Notes: generated from the sequence alone by a model not told the origin. A DNA stretch of 64,000 nucleotides from an uncultured Pelagibacteraceae bacterium (GCA_902595375.1 CACJPW010000001.1:155001-219000), one strand, 5' to 3'. Counted from the stretch's first letter, positions 33,276-44,260 are shown. Made by a program: numbers and translations.

Positions 33276-34021
33276 AATTAAATAAAAGTCAGATCGATAT
33301 AATTTTACCTAATTTTAATAGTGAGAAATACATCGATGCAACTATTTCGAGTGTAATTTCTCAAAGCTTTAAGGACTGGAAGCTACATATTGTAGACGAT
33401 GGGTCAAACAAAAAAACAATAAAGAAACTTCTAAAATTCAAAAAAGATAAGAGAATAAATATATATTTTATTAGTAAGAACAAAGGACCAGCTTTTTGTA
33501 GAAATTATGCTATCAAAAGAGCTAAATCGAAATACTTAGCATTTTTAGATTCTGATGATATTTGGAATAAAAATAAATTAAAAATTCAATTCAACTTAAT
33601 GCAAAAGGAAAAATATGATTTTACCTATACATATTACAAAACAATCGGTCTTAGAAAAAATAATGTTAGGCCAAACTCAAAGTACTACTTTTCAAGTTTC
33701 ATAAAAGATACATCAATTGCTACTAGCACCATGATGATAAAAAGAAATATATCTAAAAATGTGGTCTTTATTAATACAAAATATGGTGATGATTACTATT
33801 ACAAGTGTAAATTACTTAAAAAAGTTCATTGTGCAGTGGCAATAAAAAAATATTTAACTTTTTATAGAATTAGAAAAAATTCAATTTCAAGTGAAAAATT
33901 AAAAAACTTACTTTGGTTGTGGAGAATAAATAAAAATTATAATAAACTCGGTTATTTAGAAAATCTAATTTCTATTTTTTCTATAGCTTTAAATTCTATA
34001 AGAAAATATGGTTTTAAATAA
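33272..34021 (+). CDS. Family 2 glycosyltransferase
   Basis: IILPNFNSEKYI, VDDGSNKKT, FLDSDDIW. Confidence 0.88.
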   Translation: MKLNKSQIDIILPNFNSEKYIDATISSVISQSFKDWKLHIVDDGSNKKTIKKLLKFKKDKRINIYFISKNKGPAFCRNYAIKRAKSKYLAFLDSDDIWNKNKLKIQFNLMQKEKYDFTYTYYKTIGLRKNNVRPNSKYYFSSFIKDTSIATSTMMIKRNISKNVVFINTKYGDDYYYKCKLLKKVHCAVAIKKYLTFYRIRKNSISSEKLKNLLWLWRINKNYNKLGYLENLISIFSIALNSIRKYGFK

Positions 34022-34030
34022 ATTTAATTT

Positions 34031-34771
34031 TCAATATTTAATTTTTTTTAGATATAGTCCGTGAGCTGGTGCTGGTGGTGCGCAATTTTCCCTTTTTTTT
34101 GACTTAAGAACTTTGATAAAAAAGTCTAAGGTCCACTTTTTCGTTGATAAATATTTTAAGCATCCTACCATGGATCTAACTTGATTTTGCAAAAAAGACT
34201 TTGATTTAAATCTGATTACAATTTTATTATTATCCTTATCAATCATTATTTTTTTCATTTTTTTTATTGGAGATTTTGAAGAACAGGATGATGCTCTAAA
34301 AGTTGAAAAGTCATGAACTCCCTCTAAAGCTTTAGCCCCCTTTTTTAATAATTTAATATCCAAATTTTTTTTAATGTGCCAGGCTTTATTTTTATACAAT
34401 GAGAGTGGTGCCTCCCTATTAATTATCAAATATTCATATGTCCTCTCTATAGCTGAATATCTTGCATGAAAATCTAAATTTTTTTCTTCTATTTCTAGAA
34501 TTGAAATTAATTTTTTGTTTAAAAAAAAATTTACAGAACTTAAAAATTTGCTTTTATTTTCAATTTTAACAGTTGTTTTAAAATTAGCACATTGACAAAT
34601 TGCATGCACACCTTTATCTGTTCGACCAGATCCAATCAACCTGACTTTTTTTTTTAAAACTTTTTTAATTGCTTTTTCAATATTTTCTTGAACAGAGTGG
34701 CCATTGTTTTGATATTGCCATCCAACATATTTTAAACCATCATATTCGATTGATAGTAAATAATTATACAT
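34031..34771 (-). CDS. truA: tRNA pseudouridine(38-40) synthase
   Basis: SGRTDKGVHAICQ, FLQNQVRSMVG motifs. Confidence 0.96.
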   Translation of the reverse strand: MYNYLLSIEYDGLKYVGWQYQNNGHSVQENIEKAIKKVLKKKVRLIGSGRTDKGVHAICQCANFKTTVKIENKSKFLSSVNFFLNKKLISILEIEEKNLDFHARYSAIERTYEYLIINREAPLSLYKNKAWHIKKNLDIKLLKKGAKALEGVHDFSTFRASSCSSKSPIKKMKKIMIDKDNNKIVIRFKSKSFLQNQVRSMVGCLKYLSTKKWTLDFFIKVLKSKKRENCAPPAPAHGLYLKKIKY

Positions 34772-34772
34772 C

Positions 34773-35693
34773 TTAGTCTTTTAAAATATTACCAACTACA
34801 ACTTTATTGCCTGTTAAAAACTCTTTTGTTGTCAAAGTTTTTTTACCCTCTTTTTGTAATTCAAGAATTTTGACAGAGTTTTTTTTACAACCTATTGTAA
34901 AATTACTATTAACAATTTCGCCAGGTTTGCCACTAGCTTTAATCTCTATTGCTTTGATAATTTTTATTCTAGATCCATTTAAATAAAACCAAGCACCAGG
35001 TCCAGAGGATAGTGCGTTTATTTTGGCTACAATTTTATTTGCATCCTCATCCCAATTGATTTTAGCCTCTGATTTTTGAATTTTTTTGGCATATGTAGCG
35101 TCACTTTCATTTTGAGGTATGAAAGAGGCTTTGTTTCTCTCTAATAAATCAATAGATTTAAGCAATAGTTCCGCACTTAATTCAGACATCTGGTTACTTA
35201 ATTCAATAAAACTTGTATTTTGATTGATCTTAATTTTTGAACTCATCAGTATTGGACCTGAGTCTAACTTAGGTACCATTTTCATAATAGTAACGCCAGT
35301 TTCTTTGTCTAAGTTCATTATTGCTCTGTGAATCGGTGCAGCTCCTCTCCATCTTGGTAATAAAGAGGCGTGAACATTAATAAAATTTGTGGTGTTAATG
35401 TTAAAAAAAGCATTTGGAATAATTTTTCCATAAGCAACAACTACAACTATGTGCGGCTTAACTTTTTTTATAAAATTCAGTTCATTGATGTCTAAGACTT
35501 CTGGAATTCGTACCTGAATTTTGAGTTGGTTTGAAATTTTATGTATTGAGGATAAATCCTTTTTTAAGCCTCTATTTTTTTTTTTTGGTGGCTGAGTATA
35601 AACACATTTAATTCTATGCTCTGAGTTATATATAGTTTTTAAAATTGGTACAGCAAAATTAGGTGTACCCATAAATACAATGTCTAAAGCCAT
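34773..35693 (-). CDS. fmt: Methionyl-tRNA formyltransferase
   Basis: FMGTPNFAVP, NVHASLLPRWRGAAPIHRAI. Confidence 0.97.
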   Translation of the reverse strand: MALDIVFMGTPNFAVPILKTIYNSEHRIKCVYTQPPKKKNRGLKKDLSSIHKISNQLKIQVRIPEVLDINELNFIKKVKPHIVVVVAYGKIIPNAFFNINTTNFINVHASLLPRWRGAAPIHRAIMNLDKETGVTIMKMVPKLDSGPILMSSKIKINQNTSFIELSNQMSELSAELLLKSIDLLERNKASFIPQNESDATYAKKIQKSEAKINWDEDANKIVAKINALSSGPGAWFYLNGSRIKIIKAIEIKASGKPGEIVNSNFTIGCKKNSVKILELQKEGKKTLTTKEFLTGNKVVVGNILKD

Positions 35694-36214
35694 TATAAAA
35701 TTGATTTTTTAATTTCTTTTTTATGCTTAACTAATTTTTTTATTATCATATCTTTTTTAAGTTTTGATAAATAATCAATAAATAAAGTTCCATTAAGATG
35801 ATCAATCTCATGTTGAATGCAAGTTGACAACAGACCCTTTGCTTTTATTTTTTTACTTTTACCATTATAATCTAAATATTCTAAGTGACACTCAGAAGGT
35901 CTTTCTATCTCAGCAAAATACCCAGGGATTGATAAGCAACCCTCTTCATGAACAGATTTATTTTTGGATTTAAAAATAATCTTAGGATTGATTAAAAATA
36001 ATGGATCTTTTTTCTCATCTTTTGAAATATCTATCACAATAACTCTTTTTAATATTCCAACTTGTACAGCGGCTAAACCAATACCTGGAGCCTCATACAT
36101 TGTCTCTATCATATCATCAAGTAATTTACGAACTTGACTGTCAACTTTTTCTATTGGCTCGCTCCTTTTTCTTAAAATTGGATCTGGCTCAATTATTATT
36201 TTTCTCTTAGACAT
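35693..36214 (-). CDS. def: Peptide deformylase
   Basis: GIGLAAVQVG, EGCLSIPG, QHEIDHLNG motifs. Confidence 0.97.
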   Translation of the reverse strand: MSKRKIIIEPDPILRKRSEPIEKVDSQVRKLLDDMIETMYEAPGIGLAAVQVGILKRVIVIDISKDEKKDPLFLINPKIIFKSKNKSVHEEGCLSIPGYFAEIERPSECHLEYLDYNGKSKKIKAKGLLSTCIQHEIDHLNGTLFIDYLSKLKKDMIIKKLVKHKKEIKKSIL

Positions 36215-36224
36215 TAAAATAGTT

Positions 36225-37964
36225 TTATTGAATTCTTTTAGGAAGAGCTGAAACTAGAACTTTATTTCTTATTGTGACTAAATCAATTTGATTAAGTAAA
36301 TTGGTTATGAAATAAATTGTTTCAGGGTCTAGTTGATATGGCTCATCCTCCCCTATAATTTCTACAATCTTTAAGGCAAGGAAGGCGTTTTGGTCTTTCT
36401 CTATTAATTGTAATAAATTTTTTGGAATTTCATAGTCTGATTTGATCTTCTCAAAATTAAAACTACTTGGAATATCGAATCCATCTTTTGCTAGTGACTC
36501 TACAAGTGCCAGGTCTTTTGCAGAATAAAAATACTTTTTGTTTTTGCTCAATTTTTTAAAAATTCTATTGATATCTTTTTGAACTTTCTTTTCGTTCTCT
36601 TTTTCTAGATAAAATCTTAATATCTTTGATTGATGTAGATTTTTATCATCGTATTTTATTTTACCTAAAATTAATTCATTATTTACTTTCATTTTCTTCT
36701 CAGCTATTTCTTTAAAATTGTTGGGTATATTTTCTGATCCTATTTCCTTGAGTTTATCACTTAAAAACCCAGAATACAGATCAACCATTCCTCCTTTTTT
36801 AAAAAGTTCTTCAAGTAAAAAAAGATACTCTACTTTTGATTTATCATCATCAGAAAGTAAAAATTTTTGATAAATTAAAGCTCTTGAGTCGCTTTCGTCT
36901 AAAGTTTGATAAAGATTTTTTGCATTTATTAAAGTATTTAAACTAAAGGGTATTTGTTTATATATGTCGAAAATTATTTTTTCATCTATTCTACCCAAAT
37001 TTGCTGACATCTCTAGTTCTCTTAGTTTTTGTTTATCTTTTACGTCATCTAATTTTATTAAATTCGCTGAATTTAAATATTCCCATATTTCTTTCTTAGT
37101 CTTTTTATTTGGTTGATAATTAAAATCTTTTACCGTTAAACTAGATAGGTAAAAGTTTAATAAATTTTGTTCATTAATTTTATCTGAGGTATTAGTTGTT
37201 ATTCCTAATAAGAAATTAATCTTATCGTCAAAGAACTTGTCAGAGAGTTTCTGTTCTCTCAAGAGATCTAAAAGTAATTGAGCTTGTGATTTTTTGTTAT
37301 TAAAAACTAAACAATAAATTTTAAATTTTTCTAAATATGAGTCTTTTACGGTTGTATCAATAAATTTTATTTGTCTACAACCGTCTGTTATTTTAGCTTG
37401 AGAAATACTTTTATCTACTAAATATTGCACTGCCTTACTTTTTCCTACAAAGTTTTGATTTTGTTTTAAAAAATTTTCAATCAAAGATCTTTTATCATTC
37501 TGAATAAGCCAATCGATTTTTAATTTCACAAAATCATCATCACTCATTCCTTTTGGTGGATATGAAAATGACAATAAAATACTTTCTAAAATATCATTAG
37601 ATGTTTTAGATAATTTAATTTTCTTAAGTCTACTTATACTGGCTGTAACATCTTCTGAATTTGTAGTAGACCACATATTTACATTAAAATTAAAATCTTC
37701 TGGATCATAAACGCCATAAATATTTGTTGTGGGAGTATTTTCAGCAAGATTATTTTCAATTTGTATTTCTGAATCTTTATTAATTTTGAAATTTGAATCC
37801 AAAACTTTGCTATCTTCAATATTTAAATTTTCTTGGGGAACATTTTGATTTGATGAATTATTTTTATTTTTCCAAATATCTATTTGCTCTTCACATTGTA
37901 TTGCTGTAGCCGCTATTAAAAAAAAAAATAGAAATAAAAAGTTTTTAAAGCTTTTTAATATCAT
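36225..37964 (-). CDS. Large hypothetical exported protein
   Basis: 579 aa with N-terminal signal-like segment; helix-rich by eye; no family recognised. Confidence 0.6.
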   Translation of the reverse strand: MILKSFKNFLFLFFFLIAATAIQCEEQIDIWKNKNNSSNQNVPQENLNIEDSKVLDSNFKINKDSEIQIENNLAENTPTTNIYGVYDPEDFNFNVNMWSTTNSEDVTASISRLKKIKLSKTSNDILESILLSFSYPPKGMSDDDFVKLKIDWLIQNDKRSLIENFLKQNQNFVGKSKAVQYLVDKSISQAKITDGCRQIKFIDTTVKDSYLEKFKIYCLVFNNKKSQAQLLLDLLREQKLSDKFFDDKINFLLGITTNTSDKINEQNLLNFYLSSLTVKDFNYQPNKKTKKEIWEYLNSANLIKLDDVKDKQKLRELEMSANLGRIDEKIIFDIYKQIPFSLNTLINAKNLYQTLDESDSRALIYQKFLLSDDDKSKVEYLFLLEELFKKGGMVDLYSGFLSDKLKEIGSENIPNNFKEIAEKKMKVNNELILGKIKYDDKNLHQSKILRFYLEKENEKKVQKDINRIFKKLSKNKKYFYSAKDLALVESLAKDGFDIPSSFNFEKIKSDYEIPKNLLQLIEKDQNAFLALKIVEIIGEDEPYQLDPETIYFITNLLNQIDLVTIRNKVLVSALPKRIQ

Positions 37965-38124
37965 TTGTTATGTCAGTGTCATATTTTTTTTGAGGGCTTG
38001 GGAAATTGATTTTTTCTATCAAAAAAAATGCGATTACTATCAATATGATTGCTAATATTATTTTAACCAGAAATTTCATTAAAGAACTTCCAATTTTTGG
38101 CTGTCTATTGTAATTAAGTTGCAT
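37945..38124 (-). CDS. Small single-TM membrane protein
   Basis: 59-aa frame MQLNYNRQPKIGSSLMKFLVKIILAIILIVIAFFLIEKINFPSPQKKYDTDITNDIKKL; overlaps the downstream gene start by 20 bp; read by hand. Confidence 0.55.
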   Translation of the reverse strand: MQLNYNRQPKIGSSLMKFLVKIILAIILIVIAFFLIEKINFPSPQKKYDTDITNDIKKL

Positions 38125-38197
38125 ACTCTTAGAATTAATTTAAACTTAATAAATAAGACATATTTATGAAAAATCAAATTTAAAATCGGATGCTAAA

Positions 38198-38713
38198 TTG
38201 ATTAAAAACCTTGTTTTAACTGGAATGATGGGTGTGGGCAAATCTACAATTGGAAAAAAAATAGCAAAAAAGCTTTCTTATAAATTCATAGATATTGATA
38301 AATTGATAGAAAAGCATGAGGGCACCTCTATTGAAATAATTTTTAAGAAAAAAAGTGAAAAATATTTTAGAAATTTAGAGAATGTGATTACATTAGAAAC
38401 ATTAAAAAAGGAAAAGTTAGTTATATCTCTGGGAGGAGGGGCTTTCTTGAATAATGCAATTAGGCAAGCAGTAAAAGACTCAAGTGTTAGTTTTTGGCTC
38501 GATATAAATAATAATGCTTTAATAAAACGTTTAAGAAGTTCAAAAAAAAGGCCTCTATTATTAAAAAAAAATTTAAATACGACTGTAAAGAAAATTTATA
38601 AAGAAAGAAAAAATACTTATAATAAAGCAAATTTTAGAGTCAAATGTGATAATTTAAAACCTGAAATCATAAGTAACAAAATAATAAAACTATATGAAAA
38701 TTCATCAAATTAA
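38198..38713 (+). CDS. aroK: Shikimate kinase
   Basis: LTGMMGVGKSTIGKKIAKKLSYKFIDID; overlaps aroB. Confidence 0.95.
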   Translation: MIKNLVLTGMMGVGKSTIGKKIAKKLSYKFIDIDKLIEKHEGTSIEIIFKKKSEKYFRNLENVITLETLKKEKLVISLGGGAFLNNAIRQAVKDSSVSFWLDINNNALIKRLRSSKKRPLLLKKNLNTTVKKIYKERKNTYNKANFRVKCDNLKPEIISNKIIKLYENSSN

Positions 38714-39806
38714 ATTTAAAGATAAGTCGAATGAATACACGATTTGTTTAGGTAATAATATTTTAGGTATATTGGCCAAAAAGATAAAATTAATATGTCC
38801 TAAAACAAAAAAGATAGCAATAATAGTAGACAAAAAAGTACCAAATGCTTTTAAGAGGCAAATAAAAAAGAAACTTAGAAAATATAATACTTTTTTTTAT
38901 ACATTTTCTGCAAATGAAAAAACAAAGTCTTTGAAAAGTGTAAATTTTTATTTAGACAAATTATTGTCTAAGAATTTTAATAGATCGGATTTAGTTATTA
39001 GTATTGGTGGTGGAATAACAGGAGATGTTGTTAGTTTTATAGCAAGTATTTATAAAAGAGGTATAAATTTTATAAATATTCCAACAACTTTACTTGCTCA
39101 AGTTGACTCTGCGATTGGTGGAAAAACTGGGGTCAATACAGATTATGGTAAAAATTTAATAGGTTCTTTTTATCAACCGAAATTAGTAATAATAGATACA
39201 TCATTTTTAAAATCTTTACCAAAAAAAGAAATTATATGTGGATATGCTGAAATTCTTAAGCATTCAATAATACAAGACAAAAACTTTTTTTACTGGTTAA
39301 AAGAAAATACTCAAAACATTTTTAACAGAAGATCTAAATATCTAATTTCAGCTATAAGAAAAAGCTGTAAGATAAAATTATATTTTGTCAATAAAGATGT
39401 ACATGAAAAAAATTTAAGAATGAAACTTAATTTTGGGCATACTTTTGCTCACGCTATAGAAGTTCAAAGTAAGTATTCAAAAAATATCTCCCATGGTGAT
39501 GCTGTATTGTCAGGTATGATTTTAGAGGCTAGACTTTCATATATTAAAAAAATTTGTAACTACAAAACTGTCAAAGAAATTGAGAACATTTATAAAAATA
39601 ATGGTTTGTTGTACTCAATAAAGAATATTTCAAAAATAAGTGCAATTAATAAATTAATACCTTATTTAAAGCATGATAAAAAAAATGATGATGATGATAT
39701 AAATTTTATTCTTTTGAAAAAAATTGGTAAAACTACTGAGCCTAATTCATCAAAAATTAAATTAAATAGTTTAAAAAAATATAGTAAACTTATTGCTCAA
39801 TACTAA
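38694..39806 (+). CDS. aroB: 3-dehydroquinate synthase
   Basis: IGGGITGDVVSFIASIYKRG, PTTLLAQVDSAIGGKTGVN. Confidence 0.96.
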   Translation: MKIHQIKFKDKSNEYTICLGNNILGILAKKIKLICPKTKKIAIIVDKKVPNAFKRQIKKKLRKYNTFFYTFSANEKTKSLKSVNFYLDKLLSKNFNRSDLVISIGGGITGDVVSFIASIYKRGINFINIPTTLLAQVDSAIGGKTGVNTDYGKNLIGSFYQPKLVIIDTSFLKSLPKKEIICGYAEILKHSIIQDKNFFYWLKENTQNIFNRRSKYLISAIRKSCKIKLYFVNKDVHEKNLRMKLNFGHTFAHAIEVQSKYSKNISHGDAVLSGMILEARLSYIKKICNYKTVKEIENIYKNNGLLYSIKNISKISAINKLIPYLKHDKKNDDDDINFILLKKIGKTTEPNSSKIKLNSLKKYSKLIAQY

Positions 39807-40047
39807 TCTCGAGGGCATGAATCCTGTTTTTTAGATCATCCTTTAGTATATTCATTATAATCTTCTGGGCATTAATTCTTGAAATCGAACTCAAATACAA
39901 AGATTGAACTTTTAATTTAAGATGAAACTTTTCAGAGGAAAAAAATTTATGTTTTGAATGCTTAGATGAATTATCAACAATTTCTATTTTTTCTATTTTT
40001 ATGTTCTCTTTTAATTTTCTTTCTATTTCTTTAAAATACTTTTTCAT
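39790..40047 (-). CDS. BolA family protein
   Basis: 85 aa with BolA-like pattern (SSKHSKHKFFSSEKFHLKLKVQS...INAQKIIMNILKDDLKNRIHALEI). Confidence 0.75.
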   Translation of the reverse strand: MKKYFKEIERKLKENIKIEKIEIVDNSSKHSKHKFFSSEKFHLKLKVQSLYLSSISRINAQKIIMNILKDDLKNRIHALEISIEQ

Positions 40048-40077
40048 TGTAAGAATTTTACTATATAAAATATAATT

Positions 40078-40593
40078 ATGAAAATTATATGTGACTGGGA
40101 AAATTGTAAAGAAATTGGATCATATAAAGCGCCAGTGGAGAGAGATAACAGTAAGAAATATAGATTATTATGTTTAAAACATATTAAAATTTTTAATAAA
40201 AATTGGAACTATTTTGAAAATATGAGTGATCAAGAGGTTGAATTTTTTATTAAATCAGATTTGACATGGCATAAATCAACTAAAAATTTTGGCTCATCAG
40301 AAAACTTCTTCAATATCCTTTGGAATAATGCATTGGAAGATAAATTAAATATTTTCAAAACTTCTAATTTTAGAGATTTTAAAAAGACCAAGATTTCACA
40401 AACTGATAGAGATGCGCTTCAAGTTATGGAGTTAAATGAGGAGGTAAAATGGGAAAAAATTCATTCTAAATTTAAAGAACTTGTAAAAAAATATCATCCT
40501 GATAAAAACCAAGGCAGTAAGAAATTTGAAGATAGACTAAAAAAAATAACTTTGGCATATAGTCAGTTAAAAAAAACATTAGGAAGAAAATGA
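40078..40593 (+). CDS. J-domain protein (alphaproteobacterial type, upstream of cobS)
   Basis: C-terminal J domain with [11 protein letters not shown]; Cys-containing N-terminal domain [15 protein letters not shown]. Confidence 0.88.
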   Translation: MKIICDWENCKEIGSYKAPVERDNSKKYRLLCLKHIKIFNKNWNYFENMSDQEVEFFIKSDLTWHKSTKNFGSSENFFNILWNNALEDKLNIFKTSNFRDFKKTKISQTDRDALQVMELNEEVKWEKIHSKFKELVKKYHPDKNQGSKKFEDRLKKITLAYSQLKKTLGRK

Positions 40594-41567
40594 GTTCAGA
40601 AAAACTTTTGCAAAAACCAGATATAAAATTATCGGTAAAGCAAACCTTTGGGTTTGATAGTGACATGAAGGTTGGAGCATTCTCAAAAAAAAATGAATAT
40701 GTTCCTAAAATCGATACAGATTATAAATTTGATAAAGATACTACTTTAGCTATTTTAGCTGGATTTTCTTTTAATAAGAGGGTTCTAATTCAAGGTTACC
40801 ATGGAACCGGTAAATCAACACATATAGAGCAAGTCGCCGCTCGATTAAATTGGCCATGTATTAGAGTTAATTTAGACAGTCATATCAGCCGAATTGATCT
40901 TATTGGAAAAGACTCCATCATCTTAAAAGATGGGAAACAAGTAACTGAGTTCAAAGAGGGTATACTTCCATGGTCGATACAAAATCCTGTTGCTCTTGTA
41001 TTTGATGAATATGACGCTGGTCGACCAGATGTAATGTTTGTTATTCAAAGAGTTTTAGAGAGTGACGGAAATTTCACTTTATTGGATAAGAACAAAGTTT
41101 TAGAACAACATGATTTTTTTAGAATATTTGCAACTACGAATACTGTCGGTCTTGGAGATACTACAGGTCTTTACCATGGAACCCAGCAAATTAATCAAGG
41201 GCAAATGGATAGGTGGAATATAGTATCAAGTTTAAATTATCTTCCATTTGATAAAGAGCTGGATATTGTTTTGGCTAAAAATAAAAGCTTTAATAATAAA
41301 GATGGAAAAGAATTATTATCAAATATGGTTAAGGTGGCTGATTTAACAAGAAAAGGATTTGTTAATGGAGATATTTCAACTGTAATGAGTCCTAGGACAG
41401 TTCTGCATTGGGCAGAGAACGCAGATATTTTTAAGGATAAGGGCTACGCTTTTAGAATAACTTTTCTGAACAAATGTGATGATTTAGAGAAGAAAATAAT
41501 TTCTGAATATTACCAAAGATGTTTTGGAGAGGATCTGCCTGAATCCTCTATAAATGTTACCTTATAA
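40590..41567 (+). CDS. cobS: CobS-like AAA+ ATPase
   Basis: Walker [22 protein letters not shown], Walker [15 protein letters not shown], full CobS similarity. Confidence 0.9.
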   Translation: MSSEKLLQKPDIKLSVKQTFGFDSDMKVGAFSKKNEYVPKIDTDYKFDKDTTLAILAGFSFNKRVLIQGYHGTGKSTHIEQVAARLNWPCIRVNLDSHISRIDLIGKDSIILKDGKQVTEFKEGILPWSIQNPVALVFDEYDAGRPDVMFVIQRVLESDGNFTLLDKNKVLEQHDFFRIFATTNTVGLGDTTGLYHGTQQINQGQMDRWNIVSSLNYLPFDKELDIVLAKNKSFNNKDGKELLSNMVKVADLTRKGFVNGDISTVMSPRTVLHWAENADIFKDKGYAFRITFLNKCDDLEKKIISEYYQRCFGEDLPESSINVTL

Positions 41568-43368
41568 AGTGAATTCAAAAAAAGAAAAAATTGAAGATTT
41601 CAAGGCTGCTATAAGTTCTACAATAAGATCTTTATCTAATTCACAAAAAATAGAAGTATCCTTCGGTAACCAACCCTCAAAATCAGATAAAAATTCAATA
41701 AGACTACCTAATCTTGATCAAACAAATAATAGGCTGAACTACGAAGAAATTAGAGCAATAGCTGACTCAAAATCACTGAGATTAAGATTTTCTAACAAAG
41801 ATACTTTGAAAAAATACGAACCAGTAGGAAATATATCAAAAAAACTTTACAATTTATCAGAAAAAATTAGATGTGAAAAAATTGGCACAACTTATTTCAA
41901 AGGTGTAAAAAATAATATTGAAAGATATTATCAAAATAGAATATCTAATTTAGATTTGAAAAGTAGTGAAGTAAAAATTATCGAGTCTTTTGAAAATTAT
42001 TTAAGAATTAAATTTTTAGATTTTAAAAATGAGAGTCAAATCGATAAAAAATTGAAGTCATATAAAAAAGATCTCAATGAAAAATTGAAAAATGATATTA
42101 GCGAACTAAAAGATTTAACTTTAAACCAGGAAAAATTTAACTCTCTTATTTCAAAACTAATTTCTAACATGAGTTTAGACGAAAATATTGATGAGGAACA
42201 AAAAAGAGACGAAGAAAATAGGAATGATGAAAAACAATCTAAACCACAAAATCAAGAGCAAAAAACTAAAGATAAAGCAGAAAAGCATGAGGAAATGTCA
42301 ATAGATAGTGGGGTGCCAGATTTAGACAATGAAGCGAAAGACTCTGATAAAGCCAATGAGGTATATGAAATAGAAGATAGCTCTAGGCCAGATCTTAAAA
42401 AAAGGGGAAATAAAAAATTTGGTGATATACAGTACAAGTCTTTTACTGAGGAATTTGACGAAATCATTAATGCCGAAGATCTTGAGACTACAGATGAACT
42501 TGTAAGATTAAGAAAAAATTTAGATCAACAATTATTACAATTAAAGAATTTTATTTCTAAATTGGCTAATAAATTACAAAGAAAGTTATTAGCAAAACAA
42601 AATAGGTCTTGGAATTTTGACTTAGAAGAAGGTTTGTTGGATACTTCAAAACTTCCAAGAGTTATAATGGACCCATTTAACTCTCTTTCTTTTAAAAAAG
42701 AGAAAGATATTGAGTTTAAAGATACCTTAGTAACCATACTTATAGATAATTCGGGCTCAATGAGAGGTAAACCTATATCTGTAGCGGCAATTTGTGCTGA
42801 TATACTCTCAAGAACTTTAGAAAGATGTATGGTTAAAGTAGAAATATTAGGATTTACAACAAAGCATTGGAAAGGTGGATTGTCCAGAGAAAAATGGATG
42901 AAAAATGATAAACCAAATTTCCCAGGAAGGTTAAATGATCTTAGACACATTATATATAAATCTGCAGATACTCCATGGCGACAAGCGAAAAATAATATGG
43001 GTCTAATGTTAAAAGAGGGATTACTCAAAGAAAATATTGACGGTGAAGCACTTAAGTGGGCATTCAATAAAATGAATAAAAGAAAAGAAGATAGAAAAAT
43101 TTTAATGGTAATTTCAGATGGTGCACCAGTTGATGACTCTACTCTTTCAACTAACACAAGTGATTATCTTGAAACTAATTTAAAAAAAACAGTTAAATGG
43201 ATTGAAACTAAATCTAATATTGAACTATTAGCTATTGGTATTGGTCATGATGTTACAAGATACTATGATAGGGCAGTAAAAATTACTGATGTTCAAGATC
43301 TTGGTGATGTAATGATAAATCAGTTAACTGATTTATTTGTTGAAAAAAATAAAAAGACCTTTCATTAA
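41554..43368 (+). CDS. cobT: CobT-like VWA-domain protein
   Basis: Acidic linker, then [36 protein letters not shown]. Confidence 0.9.
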   Translation: MLPYKVNSKKEKIEDFKAAISSTIRSLSNSQKIEVSFGNQPSKSDKNSIRLPNLDQTNNRLNYEEIRAIADSKSLRLRFSNKDTLKKYEPVGNISKKLYNLSEKIRCEKIGTTYFKGVKNNIERYYQNRISNLDLKSSEVKIIESFENYLRIKFLDFKNESQIDKKLKSYKKDLNEKLKNDISELKDLTLNQEKFNSLISKLISNMSLDENIDEEQKRDEENRNDEKQSKPQNQEQKTKDKAEKHEEMSIDSGVPDLDNEAKDSDKANEVYEIEDSSRPDLKKRGNKKFGDIQYKSFTEEFDEIINAEDLETTDELVRLRKNLDQQLLQLKNFISKLANKLQRKLLAKQNRSWNFDLEEGLLDTSKLPRVIMDPFNSLSFKKEKDIEFKDTLVTILIDNSGSMRGKPISVAAICADILSRTLERCMVKVEILGFTTKHWKGGLSREKWMKNDKPNFPGRLNDLRHIIYKSADTPWRQAKNNMGLMLKEGLLKENIDGEALKWAFNKMNKRKEDRKILMVISDGAPVDDSTLSTNTSDYLETNLKKTVKWIETKSNIELLAIGIGHDVTRYYDRAVKITDVQDLGDVMINQLTDLFVEKNKKTFH

Positions 43369-43369
43369 A

Positions 43370-43939
43370 TTAAGCCTTAAGAGTAGAATTTTGAGTATAA
43401 TCCCTGATTTTATTTAATAATAGCCTAAAAGGAATTAGCATTGTTAAAGTGATTAATAATTTAACAACTAAATCACCTAAAGCGAGAGTAATCCAGGGTA
43501 TTTCTGTTGCATAAAAAGCGATTGAGAAAAATAAGAAAGTGTCAGTTATTGATCCAATAGTAGATGAAGTAAGTGGAGCAATAAACCATTTTTTTTTTCT
43601 TAATCTATCAAATATCTGAACATCTAAATTTTGAGCAACAAAAAAAGCAGCTCCAGACCCAACAGCTATTCTTATAGAAATTAAATCATCAAAGTTTGTT
43701 GAAACTAAAAGAGTTAATAAAATCCCAATTACAAAACCAACATAAACGACCTTCCTGGCAACAACTTTTCCATATGCACGGTTTGCTAAGTCAGTGATTA
43801 AAAAAGTTATTGGATAGCTAAAAGCGCCGTATGTTAAAATTTCATTTAATCCTAAGAATTGAACTGGAAATTGTACTAAGAAATTAGATACTACAACTAC
43901 AAAACCCATAAGGATTGATAGTTTGTAATATAAGCTCAT
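43370..43939 (-). CDS. VUT/YhhQ family transporter (probable queuosine precursor)
   Basis: Six-TM YhhQ-like sequence (FLITDLANRAYGKVVARKVVYVGF...). Confidence 0.82.
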   Translation of the reverse strand: MSLYYKLSILMGFVVVVSNFLVQFPVQFLGLNEILTYGAFSYPITFLITDLANRAYGKVVARKVVYVGFVIGILLTLLVSTNFDDLISIRIAVGSGAAFFVAQNLDVQIFDRLRKKKWFIAPLTSSTIGSITDTFLFFSIAFYATEIPWITLALGDLVVKLLITLTMLIPFRLLLNKIRDYTQNSTLKA

Positions 43940-43940
43940 T

Positions 43941-44219
43941 TTATAGTTTTGAAGATATAGAAGCTTTAATTTTTTTTACCTTTTTAGACAACCTCTTGCT
44001 CTTAGCAGATATCAAAAATTTATCTAAGCCCCCTTTAAAATCGACTGTCCTTAAAGCTGAATTAGCAACATTTAACTTAATATCTTTTTTTAAAATATCA
44101 CTTCTAAAAGATACTTTTTTTAAATTAGGTAAAAATCTTCTCTTAGTTTTATTTTTTGCGTGACTCACATTATGACCTTTAAGAGGTGATATTCCTGTTA
44201 GTTCGCATCGTTTAGACAT
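43941..44219 (-). CDS. rpmB: 50S ribosomal protein L28
   Basis: MSKRCELTGISPLKGHNVSHAKNKTKRRFLPNL. Confidence 0.96.
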   Translation of the reverse strand: MSKRCELTGISPLKGHNVSHAKNKTKRRFLPNLKKVSFRSDILKKDIKLNVANSALRTVDFKGGLDKFLISAKSKRLSKKVKKIKASISSKL

Positions 44220-44260
44220 ATAATTTCCTTATAGCTATATAAGTACAGAGTTAACCGCGG

